A stretch of DNA of 64,000 bases from Kiloniellaceae bacterium (GTDB lineage Bacteria > Pseudomonadota > Alphaproteobacteria > Kiloniellales > J153). The notes below the pieces were generated by a model, which worked only from the letters and a program-made list of their open reading frames with translations, had not been told where the DNA came from and did no database searches. The number at the start of each line of letters is the position of its first letter. Position 1 is the first letter of the stretch. The DNA is taken from NCBI GenBank assembly GCA_021776115.1, contig JAJFGN010000039.1, positions 62,001 through 126,000 on the forward strand. Direction: 5' to 3'. Made by a program: the position numbers and the translations under genes. Below, one piece after another: positions 26,967-34,324 of the stretch.

Positions 26967-28613
26967 TCAATCTTCCCGGGCAACGAAATCGAGAGATTGG
27001 CGGGCCGTGCGCAAGCCGAAGCGGCGCTTGACCGGTGTCTCCAGGAAGCGCCTGACCCCGGCCAGGACATCGCCGCACCCGGGAGCGGCCGGCGCGGCCA
27101 GGACCTCCTCGCGCGCGGCCATAAAGGTTTTCAGTTGGTGCGCGGCGACGATGTATTCGAACTGCCCGTGATCGAAGAGGCGGGCGGCGGTGGCCTCGAA
27201 GAAGACCGCCGGGTCCTCGACCCGCCAAGGGCTCGTGTCCAGATCCTTATCGACATAGGCCGCGTTGCGCCCGGCGAAGCAGGCCATCTGCAACAAACCT
27301 TGCGGCCAGAGAGCCGGGGTGCGGGTACACAGATGGCGGACGGCGTTGGCAAAGGTGATGCCGTGGGTGAAGTCGAGCCAGCCGACATTGTCGGAGACCG
27401 GTGCGTCGTTGCGCGCCTCGACCGCCCGGTCGAAATGTAAGAGGTTCCACCCGGCCGCCCCGAGGAGGGCGCCGTATAACCCCAGGGGATCGCCGGCGAA
27501 ATCGAGGCAGCGCTCCAGCGCCGCGCGCACGCCGAGGCCGATGAAGTCGGCTGGCGTGGGAGTTTGCTCATTCTTATTTGAACCTGCCGCTTCCGGCCAG
27601 GCGCGAAGGACCCGCGCGTAGTCCTTGAATTCGGGGATCAGGTCTTCGCGCGTCGCATAAATCTGGGCGCGGACCAGCGCAAGGAGTAAGGGTTCCGTAA
27701 CCCCAGGCCCCAGATGATCGATCGCTTGGCCGGTCTTCAGGGTATAGATCGCGGAATGGCCGAAATTGGCGTAGTGCGACAACGCGGCACCGGCCAAAGT
27801 CCCTTCAAGCTCCCGATAACTCAAGCCCTCGGCCAGGGCGCCGCGCGCCTGCGCGCAGGCCGCGGCTTCGTCCTCCGCCTCGATGGCCGCGGCCAGGGCC
27901 TCTGGATCGTAGGTCGCGACGCCCTGCGGGTAAGGATACGGTGGCCGACGCAGCGTATCCCAGGCCATGTGCCCCGCGACCTCAACCAGCGGTGCAAGAG
28001 AAAGAACCGGATCGCTACCGGCCCTCGAGGCGCGCAAGGTGAGCCAATCCGCCCCGGCGGCGTAAGCATGCGTGGTCCCGAATTCGAGCCGGTCGTGCGT
28101 CCAGCCAATCGCGGCGCGCAGGGCGTCCAGAGGATCGCGTCCGGCGCGCGTCAAACGAGCGATCTCGCGCGCCATGCGGTCGACCTCGTGATCGGGAAAC
28201 GACTCGGCCAAGGCTTTTAGCGCCGCTTCGGCCCGCTCTGCCGCCGGCGGATCGCTGAGATCCAGCCACACCTTGCCTTCCGTCACCCGCACCGGATAAC
28301 GGCGCAGGCGGTCGCCGCCAACCAGGGTTTCGCCGCTATCCAGATCGAATTTCCAATTGTGCCAGTTGCAGGTTAGGAGACAGGCGCCCGCGCCATCCTG
28401 GGTCAAGACGCCCTCGCTCAGGGGGTAACCTTCGTGCGGGCAGCGGTTATTGCAGGCATAGACATCCCCATCGTTATGGAACAGCGCGATCTGCTTGCCC
28501 CCCTGTTTGACGACCAGGCGCCCGCGTTCGCGTAAGCGCGCCAAGTCCGCGACCGGAACGTAGGAATCCTGGGCCGCCGCATCCGTCGCCGGTGACGCTT
28601 CTTTGGACCTCAT
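26967..28613 (-). CDS. Rieske domain protein fused to a His-rich helical domain (questin-oxidase-like?)
   Basis: 548 residues. Residues 17-120 form a Rieske domain with CPH (Cys58, His60) and CNWH (Cys82, His85) ligands for a [2Fe-2S] cluster. The remaining 420 residues are helical and His-rich: WTHDRLEFGTTHAYAAG, EVAGHMAW, LSHYANFGHSAIYTLK, LLHFDRAVEARND, LDFTHGITFANAVRH and FEYIVAAHQLKT. Spaced His residues of this kind recall questin-oxidase-type proteins, but that is a resemblance, not an identification. It is probably an oxygenase that carries its own electron-transfer domain. It is divergent from a SufR-like iron-sulfur regulator. Confidence 0.7.
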   Translation of the reverse strand: MRSKEASPATDAAAQDSYVPVADLARLRERGRLVVKQGGKQIALFHNDGDVYACNNRCPHEGYPLSEGVLTQDGAGACLLTCNWHNWKFDLDSGETLVGGDRLRRYPVRVTEGKVWLDLSDPPAAERAEAALKALAESFPDHEVDRMAREIARLTRAGRDPLDALRAAIGWTHDRLEFGTTHAYAAGADWLTLRASRAGSDPVLSLAPLVEVAGHMAWDTLRRPPYPYPQGVATYDPEALAAAIEAEDEAAACAQARGALAEGLSYRELEGTLAGAALSHYANFGHSAIYTLKTGQAIDHLGPGVTEPLLLALVRAQIYATREDLIPEFKDYARVLRAWPEAAGSNKNEQTPTPADFIGLGVRAALERCLDFAGDPLGLYGALLGAAGWNLLHFDRAVEARNDAPVSDNVGWLDFTHGITFANAVRHLCTRTPALWPQGLLQMACFAGRNAAYVDKDLDTSPWRVEDPAVFFEATAARLFDHGQFEYIVAAHQLKTFMAAREEVLAAPAAPGCGDVLAGVRRFLETPVKRRFGLRTARQSLDFVARED

Positions 28614-28654
28614 GCTGCCCTCACACTTACTAAAGGATCTCCTATCGAAAAGAT

Positions 28655-28695
28655 AACGCCAGGGCGTTTGTTTTTAAAGCAGATTCTTTATAAAG
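28655..28695. promoter_or_regulatory. Dyad symmetries between Rieske gene and SufR-like regulator
   Basis: In the 121-base divergent spacer, AACGCC-AG-GGCGTT (28655-28668) is a perfect dyad and CTTTATAAAG (28686-28695) a 10-bp palindrome that could overlap a -10 element. Either could be the operator of the adjacent iron-sulfur HTH regulator. No binding data; purely positional inference. Confidence 0.3.
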
Positions 28696-28734
28696 TCCGT
28701 GCCGGCAAAAGTATTTGGGGCGGGCGGTTATCCG

Positions 28735-29394
28735 ATGGCCAAGGCGACCAAGATCCCAGAATCCGGCACCACGCGCCGGGGCTTGCTCGACTGCTTGAAA
28801 CGCGGCGGCGCGCAAGAGGCGGGTGCGCTTGCCCAGCACCTCGGCGTCACCGCCATGGCGGTGCGTCAGCATCTCTATGCCCTGGAGGCGGAAGGCATCG
28901 TGGCGGCGACGCAAGAACCGCGCCCGCTCGGCCGCCCGGTCAAGCTCTGGGCCCTGACCGCAAGCGCCGAACCCTTTTTCCCGGACGGCCACGCGGAGCT
29001 GACGCTGGGCCTGCTCGACGCCATGGGCACGGCGTTTGGGGCGAAAGGCTTGGACAAGCTTCTGGCCGCCCGCACGAAAGCCCAAGGCCAAGCTTACGCC
29101 GCGCGACTCACGCGGCACAAAACCTTGAAGCGCCGTTTGCAAGCCTTGGCGGACATTCGTTCCGAAGAAGGCTATATGGCCGAGGTGCGCGCCACCGGAC
29201 GCGGGCAATATCTCTTGCTCGAAAACCACTGCCCGATCTGTGCCGCCGCACAGGCTTGCCGGGGTCTATGCCGGAGCGAGTTGGATCTCTTCCGTGAGGT
29301 TCTCGGTCCGGGCGTGGATATCGAAAGAGTAGATCATATCCTAACCGGCGCCCGGCGCTGCAGTTACCGCGTGCGGCGCGCCGAGAAAATTTAG
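28735..29394 (+). CDS. SufR-like HTH regulator with iron-sulfur cysteines
   Basis: 219 residues. The N-terminal DeoR/ArsR-type winged helix (AGALAQHLGVTAMAVRQHLYALEAEGIV, then GRPVKLWALT) is followed by a helical region and a cysteine set: HCPICAAAQACRGLC and GARRCSYRV. This is the arrangement in SufR, a repressor of iron-sulfur assembly genes that senses its own cluster. No suf genes are in the window; its divergent neighbour is a Rieske protein, so local control is likely. ATG 28735 is chosen; a GTG at 28699 would add 12 residues. Confidence 0.83.
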   Translation: MAKATKIPESGTTRRGLLDCLKRGGAQEAGALAQHLGVTAMAVRQHLYALEAEGIVAATQEPRPLGRPVKLWALTASAEPFFPDGHAELTLGLLDAMGTAFGAKGLDKLLAARTKAQGQAYAARLTRHKTLKRRLQALADIRSEEGYMAEVRATGRGQYLLLENHCPICAAAQACRGLCRSELDLFREVLGPGVDIERVDHILTGARRCSYRVRRAEKI

Positions 29395-29450
29395 ATATAC
29401 TCGTTACGGCCTCGGTTATCCCCGACGCCTTTGTGGAGGAGTTGCACGTC

Positions 29451-30944
29451 TTGAAACGCGAGAGCCCGAATATTCTTATATTCATGAGCGACAACCAGCC
29501 GGCTGAACTGCTCGGCTGCTATGGCAATGACGAAATCCATACCCCGCATCTCGACGGGCTGGCGGGCGCCGGAATTCGCTTCGACAACGCCTTTTGCGTG
29601 AACGCGATGTGTTCGCCCTGCCGGGCGTCGGTGCTAACCGGACTGATGCCCTCGCAGCATGGCATCCATACTTGGCTCGACGACGGGATCATGGATCGTT
29701 GGCCGGATAAATGGAACGCCATCGGCGAGTTCAAAAGTTTCCCCGCCGTCCTCAAGGAACACGGCTACCTAACCGCCTTGATCGGTAAATATCATTTGGG
29801 TATCCCGTTCGAGCCGCAGAACGGTTTCGACCACTGGGTCACCTTTCCGCACGGGCACACGCTCGATTTCTACAACAACACCGTCATCGAAGGTGACGAG
29901 AAGTACATCTTCGAAGGCCACAGCGTTGACTATTTCACCCAGAAGTCGGTCGAGTTCCTCGATGCCTACGACAGCAAGGCGGGGGCTCCTTTCTTTTTGT
30001 TCGTGCCCTACAACGGACCTTATGGTCACTGGCCGGCGGTTAAGGGGCCGGCGGAAAATAGGTTCGCGCATCTCTATGACGAGACCGAGATGCACTCGGT
30101 GCCGCGCGAGGGTTTGTGCAAGGAGACCATCGATCGCTTTTTGCGACGCCTGCACGAATACACCCGCGAAGCCGATTTCGCCTACCATCTGAGAATCCCG
30201 AACGATCTGGAAACTCTGCGTAACTATTTCTCGCAGATGAGCATGGTCGACGACGGCGTTGGGCGGATTCTAGAGGCGCTTCGCCGCAACGACCTAAGCG
30301 AAGATACGCTCGTCATCTACACGGCGGACCACGGCTACTCGCTCGGCCGCAACGGATTTTGGGGACACGGTCAATCGACTTGGCCGTCCAACATGCATCG
30401 CGCCGCTTTCCACATCCCACTCATTTTCGCGCGCGACCAACATATCGAAGCGTTTCAGGTTCGTGGCGAACTCACCAGCCAACTCGATCTCTTCGCGACG
30501 CTTCTCGATTACATCGGGCTCGACGCGGAGAACCTAAACGGCCAATCGGACTCGCGCAGCTTCGCGCCGTTACTTACAGGCAAACCCTGCACTTGGCGCG
30601 ACGCGGTCTTCATGGAACAGGAGGAGACGCGGGCTATCAGGACCGCGCAGTGGCTGTACATGATGCGCTTCAAGGGCAGCGCGGATCATCCACTGAAAGA
30701 CGAGATGTACGACCTGGCGAAGGACCCCAAGGAAAAAAACAACCTGGCGAGCGATCCAAGATACGCGGGAGTCGCTTCCGAGCTGTCGCAAAGGATCGCC
30801 GCATTTTTCGACGCGCATAGCGATCCACGTTACGATCTGTGGAAGGGCGGCACGGCCAAATCGAATTCCGACGCGCCGTGGCTGTGGAAAGAGGCCTGGG
30901 GCGAGCAATGGGAACCTAATTTCGGCGCAAGCCCTGGGGATTGA
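29451..30944 (+). CDS. Type I sulfatase (formylglycine-dependent)
   Basis: About 497 residues. NILIFMSDNQPAELLGCYG has the metal-binding Asp pair, and MCSPCRASVLTGLMPSQHG is the CxPxR site whose Cys is converted to formylglycine. GKYHLG, TADHGYSLGRNGFWGHG (metal ligands) and a C-terminal subdomain with EMYDLAKDPKEKNNLA follow. It hydrolyses sulfate esters, substrate unknown. There is no signal peptide, so a cytosolic role is likely. A GGAGGA at 29435-29440 points to TTG 29451; GTG 29433 is an in-frame alternative adding six residues. No formylglycine-generating gene is nearby. Confidence 0.9.
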   Translation: MKRESPNILIFMSDNQPAELLGCYGNDEIHTPHLDGLAGAGIRFDNAFCVNAMCSPCRASVLTGLMPSQHGIHTWLDDGIMDRWPDKWNAIGEFKSFPAVLKEHGYLTALIGKYHLGIPFEPQNGFDHWVTFPHGHTLDFYNNTVIEGDEKYIFEGHSVDYFTQKSVEFLDAYDSKAGAPFFLFVPYNGPYGHWPAVKGPAENRFAHLYDETEMHSVPREGLCKETIDRFLRRLHEYTREADFAYHLRIPNDLETLRNYFSQMSMVDDGVGRILEALRRNDLSEDTLVIYTADHGYSLGRNGFWGHGQSTWPSNMHRAAFHIPLIFARDQHIEAFQVRGELTSQLDLFATLLDYIGLDAENLNGQSDSRSFAPLLTGKPCTWRDAVFMEQEETRAIRTAQWLYMMRFKGSADHPLKDEMYDLAKDPKEKNNLASDPRYAGVASELSQRIAAFFDAHSDPRYDLWKGGTAKSNSDAPWLWKEAWGEQWEPNFGASPGD

Positions 30945-30951
30945 ATAGGGC

Positions 30952-31539
30952 CTAGACCAAGGCGCGCACCCGGGCGCGCAAAACCGGCAAAAGCTCCGCC
31001 TCGAACCAGGGATTCTTTTTGAGCCAGCCTGTGTTGCGCCAGCTCGGGTGCGGCAGGGGCAGAGTGCCGGGGCCGTAGTCGGCCCAAGCGCGCACCGTTT
31101 CGCTCAAGGTCTTCTTGCGCCGCTTACCCAGATAGTGGCCTTGCGCGTACTGGCCGACCAGAAGTGTAAGCTCGACCTTCGGCAAGCCCTCCAAGATCGG
31201 TGGGTGCCAGGCCGGCGCGCATTCGGGCCGCGGCGGTTTATCGCCGCCGCGCGCATCGACGCCGGGGTAGCAAAAACCCATGGGCACGATGGCGATTCGC
31301 GACTCATCGTAAAAAGTGTCGCCATCGATCTGGAGCCAGTCGCGCAATCGATCGCCGGAGCGGTCGTTCCAGGGCACGCCGGATTCGTGCACGCGCGTGC
31401 CCGGCGCTTGACCGATGATCAAAAGGCGCGCGGTTTCCTGTGCGCGTACGATGGGACGGGGCCCGAGCGGCAGATGGGCCGCACACAGGGTGCAGGCGCG
31501 CGCCGCGCGCAAGGTCTCGGTAAGATCCACCTCGCTCAT
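30952..31539 (-). CDS. Uracil-DNA glycosylase family protein
   Basis: 195 residues. LLIIGQAPGTRVHESGVPWNDRSGDRLRDWL is motif A of the UDG superfamily and LPLPHPSWRNTGWLKKNPWF holds motif B with its catalytic His; VELTLLVGQYA lies between. Two cysteines near the start (CTLCAAHLPLGPRP) recall Fe-S family members but the four-Cys set is incomplete, so a cluster is doubtful. It is a base-excision-repair glycosylase or a diverged relative. It overlaps the sirtuin gene by 4 bases (ATGA) and follows it in the transcript. Confidence 0.85.
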   Translation of the reverse strand: MSEVDLTETLRAARACTLCAAHLPLGPRPIVRAQETARLLIIGQAPGTRVHESGVPWNDRSGDRLRDWLQIDGDTFYDESRIAIVPMGFCYPGVDARGGDKPPRPECAPAWHPPILEGLPKVELTLLVGQYAQGHYLGKRRKKTLSETVRAWADYGPGTLPLPHPSWRNTGWLKKNPWFEAELLPVLRARVRALV

Positions 31540-32276
31540 CCTCCGTCTTGCAACAAGCGTTGCACGTAGGCGGGAACGACCTCGCTCGCGGGGCCATAGA
31601 TGCGCTCGGCAAACAAGCTATGTCCCTCCGACGGTTCCAGGTTCAGCTCGGCCGTATGGCCCTGATTAGCCATCCGCACTTCTTCTACGAAACCGGCCGC
31701 GGGATAGACGTTGCCCGAGGTGCCAATCGACACGAAAAGATCGCACTTGGCGAGCGCCTGATAAATACGGTCCATCTCGAAGGGCGTCTCGCCGAACCAA
31801 ACGACGTTGACCCGTAAGGTGCCGGTGTGGCCACAGGCCGGGCACTGGCTGGTTCCGTCCATGTCATGGCGCCAGGGACTGATGTCCTGGCACAAAGTGC
31901 ACAGGGCCTTCGATATTTCGCCGTGCATGTGGATCAAGTTGCGCGCGCCCGCGCGTTCATGCAGGTCGTCGATATTCTGCGTGACCAGCAAGACCTCGCC
32001 GGGCCATTCGGCCTCCAGGCGGGCCAGCGCTAGGTGGGCCGCGTTGGGCCGCACGGTCTCGGATAGCAGGCCCTGGCGTCGCGCATTATAGAAGGCGTGC
32101 ACGCGTGCCGGATCGCGCGCGAAGGCTTCCGGCGTCGCGACGTCTTCAACCCGTACGCGCGCCCAGATGCCGTCCGGATCGCGAAAGGTTTCCAAGCCCG
32201 ATTCCTTAGAAATTCCGGCGCCGGTTAGAATGACGATCCGGGCGGTCTTGGATAAGGACTTGTCTGCATGTGCCAT
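31536..32276 (-). CDS. cobB: NAD-dependent protein deacylase, sirtuin
   Basis: 246 residues. ILTGAGISKESGLETFRDPDGIW binds NAD, TQNIDDLHERAG and HMHGE give the catalytic His, CTLCQD and CPACGHTG form the four-Cys zinc ribbon, and VVWFGE and SIGTSGNVYPAAGF close the NAD site. Tyr64 and Arg67-like residues (FYNARRQ) resemble the desuccinylase-type Sir2 class. Symbol refers to the sirtuin CobB, not the cobalamin enzyme. ATG 32276 is chosen over a TTG nine bases upstream. First gene of a two-gene unit with the glycosylase. Confidence 0.93.
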   Translation of the reverse strand: MAHADKSLSKTARIVILTGAGISKESGLETFRDPDGIWARVRVEDVATPEAFARDPARVHAFYNARRQGLLSETVRPNAAHLALARLEAEWPGEVLLVTQNIDDLHERAGARNLIHMHGEISKALCTLCQDISPWRHDMDGTSQCPACGHTGTLRVNVVWFGETPFEMDRIYQALAKCDLFVSIGTSGNVYPAAGFVEEVRMANQGHTAELNLEPSEGHSLFAERIYGPASEVVPAYVQRLLQDGG

Positions 32277-32345
32277 ATCGCCCAAATATTAGCCTAGCCG
32301 TGCCGGGCGAGATAGCGCAACCATCGGGGAGAGGAATTACCGGCA

Positions 32346-32834
32346 ATGCATACGGCGCGCGTCTTGTTCGTTTGCACGGGAAACATCTGCCGCTCGCCGA
32401 CCGCCGAAGCGGTCCTGCGAAGATCTATTGTCGATGCCGGGCTAGTCGGACGGATCGAGTGCGATTCGGCGGGCATGGGCGGTTGGCACGCCGGTAGGGG
32501 GCCCGATCCGCGCGCGGTTCGCGCCGCGTCCCAGCGCGGCTACGAGATGGTCGAACTCAGAGCGCGAAAATTCAGCCGGTCGGACTTCGCGGATTTCGAT
32601 CTGTTGATCGGCATGGATGGCGGCCATATCGATGAGCTTGAAAAGCTGCGCCCGCGTAACGCCATGGGCCGGGTTGCATTGTTCCTCTCATTCTCGCCGG
32701 ATATCATGTCGTCCCACGGCGCCGATGTTCCCGATCCCTATAGCGGTAACGATTCGGACTTCGAGTATGCGCTCGATTTGATCGAACGGGGAACGCCCGG
32801 CCTGATGGCTGCGCTCAAAAGAGACTTTCTCTAA
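32346..32834 (+). CDS. Low-molecular-weight protein-tyrosine phosphatase
   Basis: 162 residues. VLFVCTGNICRSPTAEAVLR (residues 6-25) is the C(X)5R(S) phosphate loop and DVPDPYSGNDSDFEYALDLIE holds the general-acid Asp. It dephosphorylates tyrosine residues; in many bacteria such enzymes pair with exopolysaccharide kinases, but none is near. It is divergent from the sirtuin, with 69 bases between. A GC-rich hairpin follows its stop. Confidence 0.93.
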   Translation: MHTARVLFVCTGNICRSPTAEAVLRRSIVDAGLVGRIECDSAGMGGWHAGRGPDPRAVRAASQRGYEMVELRARKFSRSDFADFDLLIGMDGGHIDELEKLRPRNAMGRVALFLSFSPDIMSSHGADVPDPYSGNDSDFEYALDLIERGTPGLMAALKRDFL

Positions 32835-32852
32835 GGCGGCGCCGAGAAAATA

Positions 32853-32875
32853 GGCCCCGCGTCGTGTGCGGGGCC
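32853..32875 (+). terminator. GC hairpin after the phosphatase gene
   Basis: Stem GGCCCCGC / GCGGGGCC (32853-32860 and 32868-32875), 7-base loop, 19 bases after the stop. The following AGTTTG is a poor U tract, so termination strength is uncertain. Confidence 0.45.
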
Positions 32876-32896
32876 AGTTTGAGGCAGGAGTAAGCA

Positions 32897-32974
32897 ATGA
32901 GAACGAAAGGGGCCTACCATCTCAGCCGGGCGATCCACCGCTTGGCACCTCGGCCGGTTCGCGCGGCTGGTTAG
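32897..32974 (+). CDS. Possible 25-residue small protein
   Basis: An ATG preceded by AGGAG at a spacing of six bases opens a 25-codon frame ending in TAG, in the spacer between the phosphatase and the B3/B4 gene. The product is basic (RTKGAYHLSRAIHRLAPRP) with no membrane segment. The good ribosome site is the only support; there is no homology evidence and it could be chance or a leader peptide. Confidence 0.3.
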   Translation: MRTKGAYHLSRAIHRLAPRPVRAAG

Positions 32975-33056
32975 GTCTCTTCGTCTCCATTTGGACATAG
33001 CGTGCAAATCGCGGACCCATAGTGACGGCCGTCACTGCTGGCTCGATTAAGCCGAA

Positions 33057-33788
33057 ATGAGGGAGGATCGGGTAATTCTCAGCCTGGATGTATCCGAGGT
33101 TCTGGAGAACTTCCCCGATTTCCGGGCCGCCGCGGTGGTGGCCAGAAATTTGACGATACACCCGCAAGCGGGCTCGGCTCTGGAAACCGCCCTGACCGGC
33201 GTTGAGGCCGAGGTGACGGAGCTGGTGTCTAAGAGTCCGCTGGCGGAGATCGCCGAGCTTCAGGTTTGGCGCGCGGCTTATAAGGGCTTCGGTGTGAAGA
33301 AGACCAGTTACCGCAGTTCGGTCGAGCGGTTGCTGAAACAAATTCAGCAAGGCCGCGGCCTGCCCCGGGTTAACGCCTTGGTCGATTGCTACAACGCTAT
33401 CTCCGCCCGCCACCGGATGCCGGTTGGCGCCGACGACCTGGCCAAGACCGCCGGCACTCTGGCCTTCCGATACGCGCGGCCGGGCGACAATTTCTATGCC
33501 TTGGGCGCCGAGCCGGCCGTGGACGATCCGCCAAAGCCGGGTGAGGTCGTTTACGCGGACACCGAAAAAGTCCTCTGCCGACGCTGGAACTGGTACCAGG
33601 ATGGGCGCAGCGCGACGAGCGCAACCACACGGGACGCGGTTCTAACCGTCCAATGGCTTGGCGGTGTGGCCTCACTCGAAGAGGCGGCGGAGGACTTGTG
33701 CGTTTGGCTGCGCGATCACTGCGGCGCCCGCACGGCCTGGGCCGTGGCGCACGCTGGCGCGCCCCGCATCGAAATTGCCGAAGTTTAG
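33057..33788 (+). CDS. Stand-alone B3/B4 tRNA-binding domain protein
   Basis: 243 residues. [27 protein letters not shown] and [27 protein letters not shown] are the B3/B4 domain found in the phenylalanyl-tRNA synthetase beta chain, here on its own, followed by [27 protein letters not shown]. Such free domains are thought to edit mischarged tRNA or bind ligands; activity here is unknown. ATG 33057 is supported by homology starting within ten residues. It converges on msrA with a 4-base overlap. Confidence 0.87.
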   Translation: MREDRVILSLDVSEVLENFPDFRAAAVVARNLTIHPQAGSALETALTGVEAEVTELVSKSPLAEIAELQVWRAAYKGFGVKKTSYRSSVERLLKQIQQGRGLPRVNALVDCYNAISARHRMPVGADDLAKTAGTLAFRYARPGDNFYALGAEPAVDDPPKPGEVVYADTEKVLCRRWNWYQDGRSATSATTRDAVLTVQWLGGVASLEEAAEDLCVWLRDHCGARTAWAVAHAGAPRIEIAEV

Positions 33789-34258
33789 AAAACGCGGCAG
33801 GTCGCGCGGCCCCGTTTCTCCAAGTACTGCTGGTGATAATCCTCGGCCAGGTAGTAGGGCCCGGCCGGGACAATCTCGGTCACGATTGGCTGGCCAAATG
33901 TGCCGCTTCCGGCCAAGCGCTCCATCGAGACGCGGGCCGCGCTTTCCTGCTCGGGCGAGTGGGTGAAGATCGCCGAGCGGTACTGCGTACCGATATCAAA
34001 CCCCTGGCGGTTCATCTGGGTCGGGTCGTGGGCCGCCCAAAATGCCTCGAGAAGCTGATTGTAATTGATTTTGCTGGGATCGAATGAGACGCGCACCGCC
34101 TCCGCATGGCCGGTATCGCCGCCGCAAACGCGCTCATATCCCGGGTCCGCGACGTTCCCGCCGGTGTATCCGACACTGGTTTCTGTTACGCCTGGCAAGC
34201 GCCGGAAAGCCGCCTCGACGCCCCAAAAGCAGCCGGCGGCAAAGGTCGCCATTTCCAT
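33785..34258 (-). CDS. msrA: Peptide methionine-S-sulfoxide reductase
   Basis: 157 residues. [18 protein letters not shown] carries the catalytic Cys in [20 protein letters not shown] and QYRSAIF follow, and the C-terminal tail keeps one Cys (RATCRVF) for recycling. It repairs the S-epimer of methionine sulfoxide with thioredoxin. Cytosolic, as there is no signal. ATG 34258 has GGAGGG upstream; the longer frame begins at a TTG and is rejected. It follows the sensor kinase by 66 bases on the same strand. Confidence 0.95.
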   Translation of the reverse strand: MEMATFAAGCFWGVEAAFRRLPGVTETSVGYTGGNVADPGYERVCGGDTGHAEAVRVSFDPSKINYNQLLEAFWAAHDPTQMNRQGFDIGTQYRSAIFTHSPEQESAARVSMERLAGSGTFGQPIVTEIVPAGPYYLAEDYHQQYLEKRGRATCRVF

Positions 34259-34324
34259 AGCACTTCCCTCCAAGAGGTATTCTGAAGTGAACTATAGAGC
34301 CGATGCCTCAGGATTTCCACCACA

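Noticed and set aside
32922-33413. 163-residue minus-strand ORF
   Set aside because: Antisense to the B3/B4 gene and without recognisable sequence.
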